Of a DNA stretch of 64,000 nucleotides, positions 15,901 through 30,200 are shown in pieces. Numbering within the stretch: the stretch's first letter is position 1; the number at the start of each line of letters is the position of its first letter. Under the pieces are notes generated by a model. It ran no database searches. It was not told the origin of the DNA and was given only the letters and a program-made list of their open reading frames with translations. The stretch spans positions 16,815,501 through 16,879,500 of the forward strand of contig CM062202.1 of assembly GCA_031216445.1 (NCBI GenBank). The letters run 5' to 3'. The stretch comes from Lateolabrax maculatus. Lineage: Eukaryota > Chordata > Actinopteri > Acropomatiformes > Lateolabracidae. The translations under genes and the position numbers were made by a program.

Positions 15901-18900
15901 GAAAAGTCTGAAAGTTTGCTATTAGAATTTTTTTTTCATGTCATTCACGTTTGGGGTTGGTTGGCAGGAAGTCAGCTGGTTCTGCAGAAACAAGACTCTC
16001 GTGCACATGCTCCAATACATGTGAAAACTTTAAGAACCTTAGCCCAGTTAACAGTTTATTGGAGTGAATGGGGCTCAATCTTTGAACATAATGTCGAGCT
16101 ATCTTAATACATCATGACCTCCTTCTCAGACTTGATCATGAAGGCCTCGTCAGAATCACGGATAAATAAGTTATAATATACGTGGGGAACTCGGGAGGGG
16201 GCAGATCTTTGCCAGTGCCTGAAGTCTGTTCAGAAGTCTGTCTGAAAGTGTTTGCCCTCCGTGGTTGGGGTGAGGGCCTATGTTGGGTCCTGGTTAAGCC
16301 TCGCGGAGATGGCAGGTTAAGGTTAGGGCTCAAGGAAAGAGGAAACCGAAATCCATGGAAACAGACTTTCGACCCGACACAGACTCTGATCCATACGAGT
16401 GTGTTTCAGTGCGTGGAGGAGGGGCTGACAGCAGAGTTAGCGCGTGGATCTTCCTCTGCTCTGTTGCTCCTCTTCCTTCCAAAAGACGGTGACTCAGTAA
16501 CAGATGCAGAACCGACTCCTGCTGTCTCCTCCTCAGACACACACAACTTGTCAGTTAAGTTGATCTGACAATATGTTATTTAATGAAGCCAACTGGGAGA
16601 CAAGCCAGCATGCTGCGGTGTGTGCGCGTACTGCTGTTTGTCGTGAACATCTTCTCTCAGCTGCAGACAATAAATGCCAGCTTAATCCAAAAAAAATCCC
16701 TTCAGGACCAGTCGAGCACCTCCGACAGGGAGAGGAGCGAGGCACAGTCACCAGCCTCGGGCGTTAGACACAGAGATTAGCTGGTATTAACAGCTGGTCC
16801 TGTCTGCCAACTGATAGGAGACGCTGTGGAAAATTTGGCTGTCTGTTGGGGATTGTGATGGAAATGTATCCATCGAAAATTAAATATTCAGCCTGAAATA
16901 ATTAATGAGTTCACCTAAAATTGGGTTTTATAAAACGCAATATTAATTGTAGAGGGAGGAGGGTGGTAACATGAACTTGAACCTAAAACACATAAATGAC
17001 TTGTATAATGTACCACAAGTTGTTTTTTAAATTCTGTTTCAGCTACATAAATCTACTTCAAAAATGTACTTTTCTTAAGCGGTCAAGATCAATACTTTTT
17101 TATAATAACAATAATATAATACTACCTTTCAGTTTCAAATTTTAGCTTTTCTTTTACATTTTGCCCCCATTTGTCTCCGTAATCCCGATGTTGTAAAAGG
17201 AGACATTCATTCAGTCTGGTTCTATACAAATCTGTCTTTATAAAAGCAGTGTGTTTATGATTGGATTTAGTGGCAAAGTGGCAATAGATAACTGTTTTGC
17301 TTCAACGTATCATTATGAAGTAAATGTTTATTGCACAGTGTAATGACTATAGAATAATGACACCATCTGCGTTTGGTTTGGTTATAAGCTTTAAATCTGC
17401 CACCAGGAACAATTTTTCCCAGACAAAAGAAGTCTCGATTTTCTGCACAACACATTCTTTCAACTTGATCAGTAAGTAACACAACCTGCCTACTAAATAG
17501 TACTACCTGGATGCCTTTATCACAGCACTGAGATCGGGATTTCTAGTTCAAATTGGGATTTTTATGGTTGTTTCTTGCGTTGGACAGTAGCAGGCTGTAG
17601 GGGTAGCTGTCACTACCTGATCCGTACATCCTGCCCCCGATTGGTACCGCGCATGTGCACCTCTCAACCAAGATAAGAAGGAAGCGACATTACTCAGTCG
17701 TCAGCTACTTCCATCATCAGCTCCAGAAAACATTCTGTGTTTAATTCAGAATGTTATTGATTAAGACTTTTCGAACGTCTTCTGGATGCAGTCGAGGTAC
17801 ATGATATGAGTATATACAGTGTGGTGACATATGTAAATCATATCTATGAGCATGTGTCGCACATATAAGACATATAACATATAACACATAAAAGCGATCC
17901 GATTGTGTTTGCGACAGCAGGACACACAATAATTCCACTCGGAAAAACTTTAAATCTTGTATTCAGTGTTGTGTAACTTGTGGGCATTGATGTGCGTTAA
18001 ACCTGAGTTTCAGCAGTCGGAGAGAGTCGAGCTCTCTGCAGGGAGGAATCGATCCTGTCTGGAGCTTGGTTTCCCGCTGATTCATCCGCCTCCAGCGGCT
18101 CAATTCTGATCACATCAATCCCGATTGATCGGCAGTCAATCGCTGTTTATCAGTGGGGGGTGTTACACATTCTACCTGAGTGGAAACCAGTGGGCTGAGT
18201 GCCACAGAGTAGGAAGTAGGGAATATATTTTGAGATGGACTAACACATTGTTGGTTTTAGTCTTTTCTTGGGATGTGTCGACAATAACAAAAATAACCTT
18301 ATCCTTTAAATCCTTTAAACTTTAGGGAACAACAGCGTCACCTTCTTCCAATATTAGCAATTACTTTTTGTTCTTTTGGAAAAGAAATCATGAGTCTACC
18401 TCATTTCCTTTATAAAGTTAACCAAACACAACTCTTTTCAGGACAAAAAAATCCCCTGAATCATATTTGGTATTGTCACTTCCGATCCTGTCATCCATCT
18501 TCCTCCCTCTGTCATCGTTCGAACATGTTCTGTAGGCGGTGTTGCAGATTGCAGTCAGATGGTCTGAAACTCCTCAAACAGAATGAAAAAGCTGCATCTT
18601 TACTGTCGTGGCTTCTAAAAGCATTTTCCTCCTCTTCTGGGACAAAGCCGGTGGGAGGACGGCGATGATACATGTCCGGTGTCGCCTCCTACTATGAGGC
18701 CCAGTTTTCATTGCTATGCCCCTATTCCTCATGTAGGGTCTCCTTGGCAACAGAGCAATGACGAGGGGAGCCAAAAGATCAACAGGTGGAGAGTACATAA
18801 CACTGAGCAGAAACATTATTAAGGACTTTGGTTTTTTTTATGTTCAGAAAGGAAACAGAACAAATCATGGCCCACATAAAGCACTCAGAGTAGTTGGTAG

Positions 18901-21193
18901 GAGGTATTACATGTTTCATATGTTGCTCCTTTGTAAGCTGTAAGAGTTTTTCACAGAATTATTCCTGTGCACAATAACTTTCCTGCTGTTATCCGACTTC
19001 CTGAGAAGCAGGTAAAATGAATGGTGATAATTTACGTCAACGTTTTTGGTGACAATGAGAACAGGATGTTCCACTTCCAGCGACTAATTCCCTGTGGCAA
19101 CAGGACCATCTCCAGACCCATTTTTAGTCTGACATAAAGCAAAGAGGGATATTGGTTATTTAAAAATCTGCTACAATTCTATTTAAAACAATAAAATGTG
19201 ACCTGAAAATCACACACTCAGTTTTCAAAAGCGACTAAAGACACCTCATGTCTTTGATTTAGTAGCGGAAACTGTTTTGCTTTCATGCCAGCACCCGTTT
19301 AATCATGTCAGCAGTAGGTGTCACCTTTTTTTTTATACAGTAGATATCTTGTTTTGCAAGGAAGCTTCTGTGTATGTAGGTCAGAGCGAACAGCGAGCTT
19401 GTAGATCACTGCACAGAATGACTCTACCAGCTGTGGCCAGCGAGAGAGAAAGACTTTGATATTGCATTATAGTGTTTATCTCCTACAGGAAGACATTTAT
19501 TTATACTATAATTTATACTTTGGACACATAAACCACAAACCAGACAGTATATATATCCAAACCCGTTACACTAAATTTCTATAATATGTAATATATAATG
19601 TTCCTGATCACAGTGGGTAGTAACACTCTATGCAGAAAGTAATGATGAAACTGCATGTCATACAGAGAGACAGCTTAAAAGTCAGGAGGAGGGCTTCCAT
19701 CCAAATCATTAAGTCTTCTGTCTTGCACAGCAGAGTCTGCATCTGATCTAATGTCTCTAAAGGCAGCAGAGAGAAAATACAGAAAAGCAGCTGCTCACCC
19801 ACTGGTGTTGTTGCTGTAATGTCCTTAATATGTAATGTATGAGTGTTACATACAAACACATATCCACAACTGCCTGTGTAAGAGATGTAATCCTACTAAT
19901 TTTTCACACTGAGAAAACACTACTGTGGGTGATAAACCATCGACTAGATACTGTAGTCTGAACTGTGACACGGGGCTGATATTAAAGTGACAGCTAATCA
20001 AGAATAACTGTAGTGCTGTGAAGTGTCCCCACTAGAGAAATTATCTGTCGAGCAGACAGACTAGCTGTCATTGTAATGTGAAGAAGCTGCGGAGATGTAA
20101 TACCAAACAAAACAAAAAAAAAAAAAAAAAAAAAAAACCCCATCTATCTGTCAGTGCATCTGCTACAAGAGCAGCTTCTGATAAATTCACAAAGAGCCTG
20201 AAAGCTCCTGATCCATTTTAGTCCCTGTCTGATAGAATAAGAAGACAGACAACTGTGTCCCAGCCCTCAAGAAGAGACGCCCGAGTTTCCTGCAGCCCCG
20301 GCTCTACTTGGATAGGTATAAATAGAGCCTTGCAGCACCTCCTCTCTTAAATCATTCTCCTCTCACTTAGTATTCTCCTTGCTCCTCTCCTCCTCCTCCT
20401 CCTACTCTTCTTGGTCTCACTTTTCCTGCATCAATCCCCTTCTACCTCTCTGTTTATTTTGGCATATGGCAGGGTTGGGAGGTAATTGTCTTTTGAGGGG
20501 TGGTGTCGGGCAATCATGGGAGGTTATTTAATGTAATTTGTTTGATGACAACACAGGGACCCTTGTGGAGCAAAGCAAGTGTCCTCCTGCTGCGGTTTAG
20601 CTTTTGAGTGACAGATTTTGTGCAAAAAAAAAATGAAGCGCCAATAAAATATGTAAAGAAGAGAGGAAGAGAGGAATAGACAAAGTGCTGTGATGTAAAA
20701 TATATTATTTGGATAGGAAATTATGAGCATGAAGGGCAATTTCACCTCATTAGCATGTTTTTTCCCTCTATCTTTCCACCGCTCCTCCATTTACATCTAT
20801 TTATGCATCAAGGCGAGATTGAAATATATCAAGGTGCTCGGCCATGTTGGCTTCCTGGATCCAAATTGTGAAAGAGGAGTTGCTCTTTGAAGCCACAGGG
20901 CCAGGAAGTGATGAGGAAGTTTGAGAGAGAGGGAGGGATGGTGGACGCTTTGATGTGCAGAAATAGATAACATTAAAGGCTCCCTGACAAAAACACACTT
21001 TTTGGCCACAGCACAAGTATCGTCCTGTGTTACTGGATGGTACAACAACTTGGATGAATATGAAGCAGATGGTTGCAGATTGAGGAGTATTTATCCCAGA
21101 ATGATTTGGGATATGATTCTGGAAAATGTGGGCTTACTGTGCATAAGAGGACAATCAAATTATGGGAGCCAATTTTTTTGCAAACAATTATTC

Positions 21194-21234
<41 letters not shown>

Positions 21235-24200
21235 GAACCCCCGCACAGTTTCATTTTTAACAGAGATGATAGTGAACAAGTATTGTGTCTTTACATGTTT
21301 TCGGTCTCTCTTTCTGTCAGGGAGACTGCAACTCATCAGTGTGCTCATTAAGATGCATCACATGGCTATAGCCAGAATATTAAGCATGTTACTGGAAAAT
21401 CTGTTTTTGTGGATGTAAATTCTCCCTCTCGAGGCACTTAATGTATACGTTAAGTACCCTTGAGCAAGGCTGTTTAGTGGTATCAGCAGGCAGCTCCTAG
21501 GCGTGAGCGAATGAGTGTGATCCATCTTTCTACTGCTAAACTCCCTCAGGCTTTGCTTTGAATAATAATGTGTTTTTATGAGGCTGCATGAGGGGGAACA
21601 CAAACTTTATGGGGGCTTGGCTTGTTGGTCATCTTAAACAATTAAGCATTTTCACCATCTATTTATATGTGGTGGATAGCTCTAACAGTTAGAACAAAAA
21701 CAAGACAGATGTTTAAAGTAACCATAATCAATATTACTATATTATATATATAACAGTGGCTACTTGTATATGAAAGGAGTCGATCTTAGTGATAAACCCA
21801 CAGGGAGTTTTCACCTCTTTCAGCGTCTTTCAGCTAATTGTTTTGATTTCCAGCCCACAACTTTACTGTTTTGGTTCCCTCTCACTGCTCTCGTCAGTGT
21901 CTGTTCTCAGTAAATGAGGTTTGATGAAACCCATTGTACATTTTTATTTTTCTATTCGTCAAGTTTCCAGAACCATGACTCCAAATGAATGCAAGCGTTG
22001 CTCTGTATCTGCTGCATGTGTAAATAGGCAATTACTTGCTAACACGTTCGCCATCATCATCTTAACAGGTGAAAAGTTTGGGGGGAAGTGGCAGAAGCTG
22101 AAAATATATAAATATTATGAGATATCATCACCTTATTTAGTTGTTTTGATGGCCGTCTTTGCAAACAGCTGCCTAATTACACATCAAGCAGACACAGAGG
22201 AACATAAACATTTATTTAGAGTCCCTTTGCAGAATTTCAGGCTGGAAAAAACAAAAAATTATTTAAAAAATGGGACTATATCTGGATCTCGCTGTGCAAC
22301 CTTGTGTTGTAGAATGACAATAAATTGACCTTGTATCTTTGTAAGAGGGACTGCAAGTGTCGGAGGGTTTGAGACTTTCACACACAGTCAATAAATACAT
22401 TGTTGGTATGAAAAATGCAGTTTTTCCAGTCCAGCTTTAACTTCCTGATGCATTCTCTCTCATATCACTTGATCGTGGTGGCAGTGAGATCACCACCTCT
22501 TCCTGCTTTAGCGCTGTCTGAGACTTGTCAATCATCCCGCAGATAGCAGGACTGACAGCTGACACTCCTCATTCAAGTTTAACTTCATACCCCGAAAGGG
22601 CTTACAAGATAAAACCATATCAAATACATGTTGAAACAAGTCGGTGAAGACTTCAGCCTCTTGGAACCACATACAAGTGAGGATACTGAGGAGAAACCAG
22701 CCTTCCTTTGAGTGTTTACTGAAGGAGGTTGATGCAGCAGAGTAACTGTATGGACAGTTAGTGGTGTTGAAGCTGAAGAGCTGGATTTTTACAGGAACCA
22801 CATGAGTTGCTCCTGCTGGTGCACTGAAGAACCTGGGCCAAAATATCTGAGTACTCGTGCCACTTGCTGTGCCTAAACCCTGTAAGAAACAAAAGATGAC
22901 ATCTGGGCATGTGGATGCCTTTTCATTTTCTTTTTGTACCTTTTTACAATATTACAAATTGTACTGACAACTTTCCCAAAAAAATTTCTCTCTGAACAGT
23001 CTTGTTTGCACCTCCGCTCTTATATCACTCGACAGCTGTCACTCTCTTCTGTGTTGATGATTTGATTCATGTCTATCTGCTTTTCACTAAACATAAAAAG
23101 GCCTAAGGACTGTATTTTTTTTTTAACACTGACATGTTTCTTAAACAAAGGCACCCTCCCTAAAATGGGTTCTCCATATGACAAGAGCACTAATGTATTT
23201 TAATGAGTCTGAGTCCCAGAACAACAACACCACTATTCAGTTTCACTCCCGGGCCTAAATATCATGATACATTAAGATGAGGATGTCTGTGCCCTTTTTC
23301 TTTATCCAGCAATACTGTCTCAGCATCAGTGACTGTGGCAGAAAAAGGTTTAAAGCACCCTGTGAGAAAAGATATGTACATTTAACTAGCTAAGTAATGG
23401 TAAAAGTTTTCAAACACGAGTACACCGAATCAATCACCTGCTCCTCCATTCATGACAGCGATGGAAATGGAAATAAAAGTCTCCGGTTGAGTATCTAAAA
23501 TGGTTTCTTTAAGTTGCGCCTGTGCCGACAGCAGACGTGATGAGGCTGGATCATGAGGGGTTTCATGCCGGGTGGTTTTCTGACTGATGGGTGTAATAAA
23601 TCAAAACAACAGTAATGTCTTCCTGGGATACTGACAGGATATTGCTTAAATGGTAAACCAGAAGCTCAAAACACTGCATTACCCTGTCTTTGAATATTAT
23701 TGAGTTGATACGGTTGGCGGCGTAAGACAATGGCTGAGCAGGTTAACACCTTTTTATTTGACACACAAAAGGTGTCATGACATTTACTTTTTTCTACAGA
23801 ACCCAAACAGTGCCAGCCTCCCACTTTCTTTATCCACTTTTCCGGTTTGCGCAGAGCAAAAACACATCCCTGACAGGCTGTCAGTCCATTACAGGGCTGA
23901 TATAGACAAACTTATTCAAAACTCACATTCACACCTACCGGATATTTGGAGCTTCCAGTTCATATGACCTGCCTGTCTTTGGATTGTGGGAAGAAACCAG
24001 ACCATCTGGAGATAAATAAAATACTAACAGGAAAACGTCAAATCATTCTGTCCGAAACACAACCGGCACTTCTCCCCAGCCGAGAGCTGTTGCGGCAGAT
24101 AAACAGCCAATCAGAACCCATCTAGTTAACACACAGCAACGTTTGCATTCAGTTGGAGTCGTGTTTATGGTCGAATGCCCAATATTCACGCTTCATTTAG

Positions 24201-27200
24201 CTCTATTCTGGTCTTCACCAACTCTGGAGAAAGCTTTAGGAAGACCTTTTTCACTAGCTAGTCACTAACTCTTTGGTGCACTAGAGTTGTGTCTGTTGTC
24301 GATTTATAAGGGGTTCTAGCCCTTATCAGCTTTATAGTGTTATCATTTTATGGTAAAAGTGCAGCACGGTTGTACAAAGGATTGAGTCTTTGGTAGAAGA
24401 CAACAAATCGTACTAGCAGCCACTTTGGAAATGACATTTTGGTGAAATCTATTTATTTAACTCTTCAGGCGTGGAGTGCTCAGTGTATTTGCATTTTAAA
24501 AGACTGTGTTTGTTTCAAGACGCTTCACGAGGTTCCTGAAGATGGAGGAGACACTAAATGTCAAACGTCCTCTGAGTGAAATGAGGCAAAACCTAATTTT
24601 ATCTATATTTAGTTCATATTTTGACAACGTCGGTGCATTCGTTCATAATTTTCCACAGTACAGACTAAGCAAAGGTGTCCACAGGGTTTCACATTAAAGC
24701 CATTCACCAGCTAGATCCTAAAATATTCACAGTAGCTCTGTGACTCATCAAGTCTTTCAGTTTTATTCAACACTTAGGCAGTTACTCAGCTGGTTTTCCA
24801 TCAGTCTATTGTATTATGAAAAGGAGCTGAGATTAGACTCGCTTGCAAAAATGTTGATCCTCTTGCCACCACGGCCTGTGAACAAAACTGCCACTTTCCT
24901 GCCAAGGATAGAAATGTTTGACACAGTCTTGCATCATGATGTGAGAATTACATAAAAAGCCTAAAACTGATCTTGTTCCTTTGACAAGCTTGTAGTCGCT
25001 TTACAGTATGAGACATTTTGACTGTCTACAATAGTCAATCCATAAACATTTCAGTAAATGTATAGTTTCATTTCTCTTATGTGTGCCTCTGGAGGTATTC
25101 TTTGCTCGTAGTTTTCACAGAGTTGCGTATGTTTCATAATTTGTTAGAGGGAATGTGGACTGTTTGGTATCCAGAACTGTATGCACTCTGAGTTTATATC
25201 TTGTGTCTTCATCACCTACTGCCTGAACCAATTCTTTGCTTTGTTGATCTCTTACTCTTCGGTTTATTTGTTTCTTTATGCTTCATTCGCTCGACTTCAC
25301 CTGCTCGGTTGCATTTGAATCCCTGAGTCACTCTACTCATAAATTAGGGTTGCACTGGGGGAAAGTGCAACATTTTCTTGGGAGTTACTGTCTGGACACA
25401 AAGATACAACTCAAAACAGTTGTGTACTGTACTTCCACACAGTCCTGTGGTTATATGAAAGCTGATATTTCCATAGTAGTACATTTTTCACTTGATTAGT
25501 ACAGTTAATTATGTACCAGCGGCTATTTTCATAGCTTTCTGAATGTATTTACTTCATTTCTGGATCTTTTTTGGCTCTTTTTTTATATAATCGGATCACA
25601 TCCCAGGGCTCAAACCTCATGAGAGCAGACTGGAGAGAATACTGCGGGGGAAAATGACTCTATTGAGGGATGATTTTCAAGTATTATTTTGTCACTATCA
25701 TGAATTAAATATTTTGTTTTAGCTGGATTGCGGGTGCTCATTATGCATTGCACATTTGAGATAAAAATTACTGCTGGCTATATGAAAGTTTAATTTGGTT
25801 CATCTCACTAATTGCTGTGTGATTGATTATATAATTACACAATATTTGTTCCCTGGCTGTTAAAGTCAAATAATTCTGGTTGTAATTCCCACTGTGGTGC
25901 AGTGTGTTTCACAGCTGTCGATAATGTAGTTGTAGCTGTGTGTGTTGTAAGGTACATGGCCTGTGTGCTGCAGGGCTGTACTTTCTCTCCAGCCTTATAC
26001 TTCCTGATATTTGTTCTCCTCGGAGATTGCGCAATGCAGAGAGATGCTCCAGTTTCTCTCTGTAGCCTTGAATTGAGCAAACAGCGAATGCTCGAAAAAA
26101 CACACACTCAGTCTTAAAAAGAAGATAGATCTAGATCAGACGCATCAATTTTTAACTACATCTCTCATTAGTAAAACATGAAATATAAGACCCTTGTCAA
26201 TACATGAAGTTTCTGCTGATAGTCACACTGCAGTGAGAGCACTGCATTATCATAACCTGAAACACAAGTACTGAAAAGTTATGATTCTCCTTTTAGATGA
26301 TGGACTAGCCTATTTTATATTAAATATCATCTGGAATAATTGACAAAAAATCGACTGTGTGTTTTACTGATGAAACTTCATAATAAGCAATATGCTGAAT
26401 GTCTGGATTTTTTCTAGCAATCTAATTTAGTACAGCAATTTAAAATGGCATCAGGTGAAGTATTCACTCACATAGCACAAAGTGTAATATGTTATAAACC
26501 ACAATGGGATTTGGACATCTACTAGATGGTTTGACAAAACATTGTGTAAAAATATTCATTGGTCCTACACGATTAATAGTTTAACAGTTAAAAAAGGGTT
26601 CTTCCAGCAGTATGGAGCTGAATCAGGTGCTACTCAGCTCGAGGACAACAAACCTTGAAGGGAAAAAAGGGACTGGAGCACACATCTCAACACTGGGCTA
26701 CTGTAATTTTAACACAGTCAACATTTTAGTTTGTCCAATACTTTGGTTTATGACCAAATACATGCAAAACTAATAATGACATTCCCATTACCTCCTATTA
26801 GCGTCCGTGCAAGAAGCGGTGAACCAACTTTCTCATTTGGTTTTGTTGTTGCAGATGGTCTGATGAAAAAAAAAATACGTTCTGCAGGTAGTCGAAACAA
26901 CCGTTTTTGTCAAGGGGAAGGTAGAAAATCTAGTGCTGAATACTCAGTTTCACTGCACTGCACTGTGGCATCACTGCACTACATGCACTCGTCCAGATAC
27001 AATGTTGTGGAGAACCAGTCTGTGTCCCTTCACCTCTGCAGGAACTTTTCATGACACACATTTATCCTCCCTGAGCACCTGCAGAGATATTTTTCTTATT
27101 TGTGAGCAAGTGTTTTCATGAGAGAGTGATTAAGCACATGCTATCTGTATCTTTGCTCCCTCCACAGTGCGGGGTGTTATCACTCTGACTGAGGGAGGCA

Positions 27201-30200
27201 AAATGGTGATAAACAGCCCAGATGAGGAAGTAAGTGGATTATAAGATGGATCAGCTCTCTGCAGCATGATGGGACTCTTTGGGCAAATATTGATACTGTG
27301 TGCAGGGAACAGGTGTGGTGGGGGAGTGAAAACACACACACACACACACTCACACACGCACGCACACTCTCTGTGTATATTACTGTGTGTTAATTGCTCT
27401 CACGTTACCTAGCTACTGTTGCCATGGCAACACATCTTAATCATTATAAAAGCGCTGTAGAAGAATTTTAGGCAAACTGCTGAGGGTCCATATCAGCTTC
27501 TCACTGTGTCACAGTCTCACCTTTTCCTGTGATTGTGTGTGTGTGTGTGTGTGTGTTTACACTTGTTCAGACGTTTGGGGGAATGCTTGTCTTCCTCTGG
27601 TATGCTACCTTATATGTATTACATTCAAAATACTGAAAAGCTTTCTTTGTAGATCAGAAATTAATGAGCTAAAGGCTCCAAAAAAAGTATTGAGCTTAAG
27701 TTGTGGAGGGTCACAGATATATTTTCTTATCAACATTTCTTTGTGCATGGGGGCATTGTCAGGTTAAAACAGGAAATCATTTTCACCAGGATGTCTCTAA
27801 AAAGTTGAATGCACTCAAGAACTTTCCTTCTTGTAACTTCCATCGTGTAGGTTAGAAGTGTGTTAAGACAGTGCTTCACAGGTCAGGTCATCTGCCTGTC
27901 TCTGTGTGCCTAATAATAGCTGAGTTGGCTCTGGCACCTGGTAGACCAAGGTCAGCTAGAAATCCTCTGCATTCGGCTTTAGACACAACAGTTTGAACGT
28001 GCCGGATAAGATGGACTGTAAAGAGGCCATGCTGTTGCTAGGTGAACTAAGGGGGGCATAGTTTTTTGTTTAGATCCGATATCCGATATCCGACATTAGA
28101 ATCCTCACGCGTGCCAGGCTGAGTTAGAAATAACCTAATTTGGATGTAGCGAAACTAAGCAGGTCTGGGGAGGGTTAAATGCTGAGCTTCAGGACACCAT
28201 TTTCAGATTTGGTTAGCAGCAAGCTGTGTTACAGATGTTGTTGTTTTCCCCACTTTCTCCTCGATCGAGCTTCAATAAATATTCCTGCTTAAGACGTCCA
28301 GGTCTCCTGAAACTTCTTCTGTCTCAGTTGAACCAGCTCTAAGATTTCCTTCACAATCACCACCCACTTACTTTGTAATATCAGGCTGAGTTTATCTCGT
28401 AAACCTTCTGCAGAGTGCAATATAGCTCAACTCACCCTCAGGATATAGTGATATAACAAAGCTAGTAGGCAGTTGTGTAACATTTATTAGTCTGTGTGGA
28501 GAGTTTTTTATGCTCTCAGAGGTCAGAAGGCACATTCAGATCTGCTGTGCTGGATTTACTGTAATGACTTGCTCAAGGACACTTCTGCTAGTCTTCATAT
28601 CTGATCTTCTTTTTAAAAGTTTGTCTCATTAATGACTCTCAACCCAACGCCCAACTGACCGCTCTTAAATGCTTTAAACACTTTATTCCATCATGTAAGT
28701 GATCTTACAGATTATACACGTAAAAAATGTTGGTAACACTTTACAATTTCCTAATAAGGTCCTCAAAGGTTTCCATGAAAGGAATAGGTAAGAGACATTA
28801 TCTTATTAGAAACACTTAATTTAAACTCAAGGAAATATATATACACTAATTTGTATGCTTCCCTATAGACACATTTCCTATTTTTCGACTCTCTAGATCA
28901 TCCAATTATGCCATCTCTTAATAGGAATTCATTAATTGGAAGTTTATCAATTGAATACTTACTCTTTTTCTCTATAATTAAAACCAAATTACATTCATAA
29001 ATACATACTTCTGAGGAAGTTAAAGATTTTCTTAATAAAGTGTTACCAAAATATTATTTCCCAAGAATGTTTTCCGTGATATTTTAAGGCACTAACGAAG
29101 GTTTTTGAGTTGAACATTTTTTCAGCACTTATGGATGTCTTAGTCTGCTGCTGTCTTAGTGGATAAAATCTGTTGAATGTATCATCAGAGTACAAATATT
29201 TCCTCTCCTGTCAAGGTCCCAGTAAAATCCTTAAAAAAAAAAAACAACATCTTCTTAACATCTTTGTTAATTGTCAGAGGTTGTCAGGTGTGCAGATAAA
29301 CAGCCTTCTAAAAAAAGCATTGTTCAGTTTGTTTGGTCAATCTTCACACTCAGCATTTGTAGGTGCAGCTGAACTCAACAAAAGACTTTCAGCTGCAATT
29401 ATGAAAAAAAAAGGGCATTTCACACTTGAACTGTCTGTAGGTGCATTCTCACCAGGCTTAGTCAGCCATTTGTGTGCGTCTAACTTTTTTTGTCTTACAT
29501 TATTAATGTGAGGAGACTAAGATGTGATATAGTGGTCACGTGTTTGGTTTACACTGCTTGATTAAATCATCCATTTGCAGAGGTTCATGTTTTAGTTATG
29601 ATGTTCCAAATGGATAAACCCACAGATGAAACTTTGCTCACTTTCCACTCTCTGGTTTCCTTTTGTGATTTTATGCTTTAATGCCGTCTGTTTAATTCCT
29701 TTCACTTCCTTAAATCCAATCCAATTAAAACACAATGTGCAGAGATGCATATGAATGTGCTCATGTGCATAAAAGTGTCTCTCCACCTCAGATTGAAGAA
29801 CGTGTGTGTGTGTGTGTGTGTGTGTGTCTGTGAGTGGCATGTCTATGGAAACTCATCCGGCCCCTCCACCAAGTTAAATTGATGATACCAATAGCTTAGC
29901 ATTGCTCTTTTCCTCCGTCCGGCCGTATTGATCCTCCCTCCTCAGGGTGGCCATCCCAAATTAGCAAATGGATCACAGCAACTTGTGAAGCAATTAATTT
30001 GGCCTGGGAGGATCTCTTTGTTCTGTTTGTTGGTCCATGTGGGAATATAGATAAAGGGACTAATGTGGGTTATTATCAGCTGCTTAGAAGAAATTGATTC
30101 ACATGGTCTGCCAGAGCCCGGGGCATATGAGCTGTTTGGTGCCGGAGAATAACAAACATCATGCAGAAAGATAGGCCTAAATACATGAATACTAATGTCA

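Noticed and set aside
20340..20410. TATA-like sequence (ggtataaatagag) near 20314 followed by a CT-rich stretch, considered as a promoter
   Set aside because: No open frame or spliced exon follows within a sensible distance; isolated TATA-like strings are common in AT-rich introns.
24506..24697. Short frame with a MEETLNVKRPLSEMRQN-like stretch, considered as a small gene
   Set aside because: No family recognised, no promoter or poly(A) signal nearby, surrounded by decayed repeat sequence.
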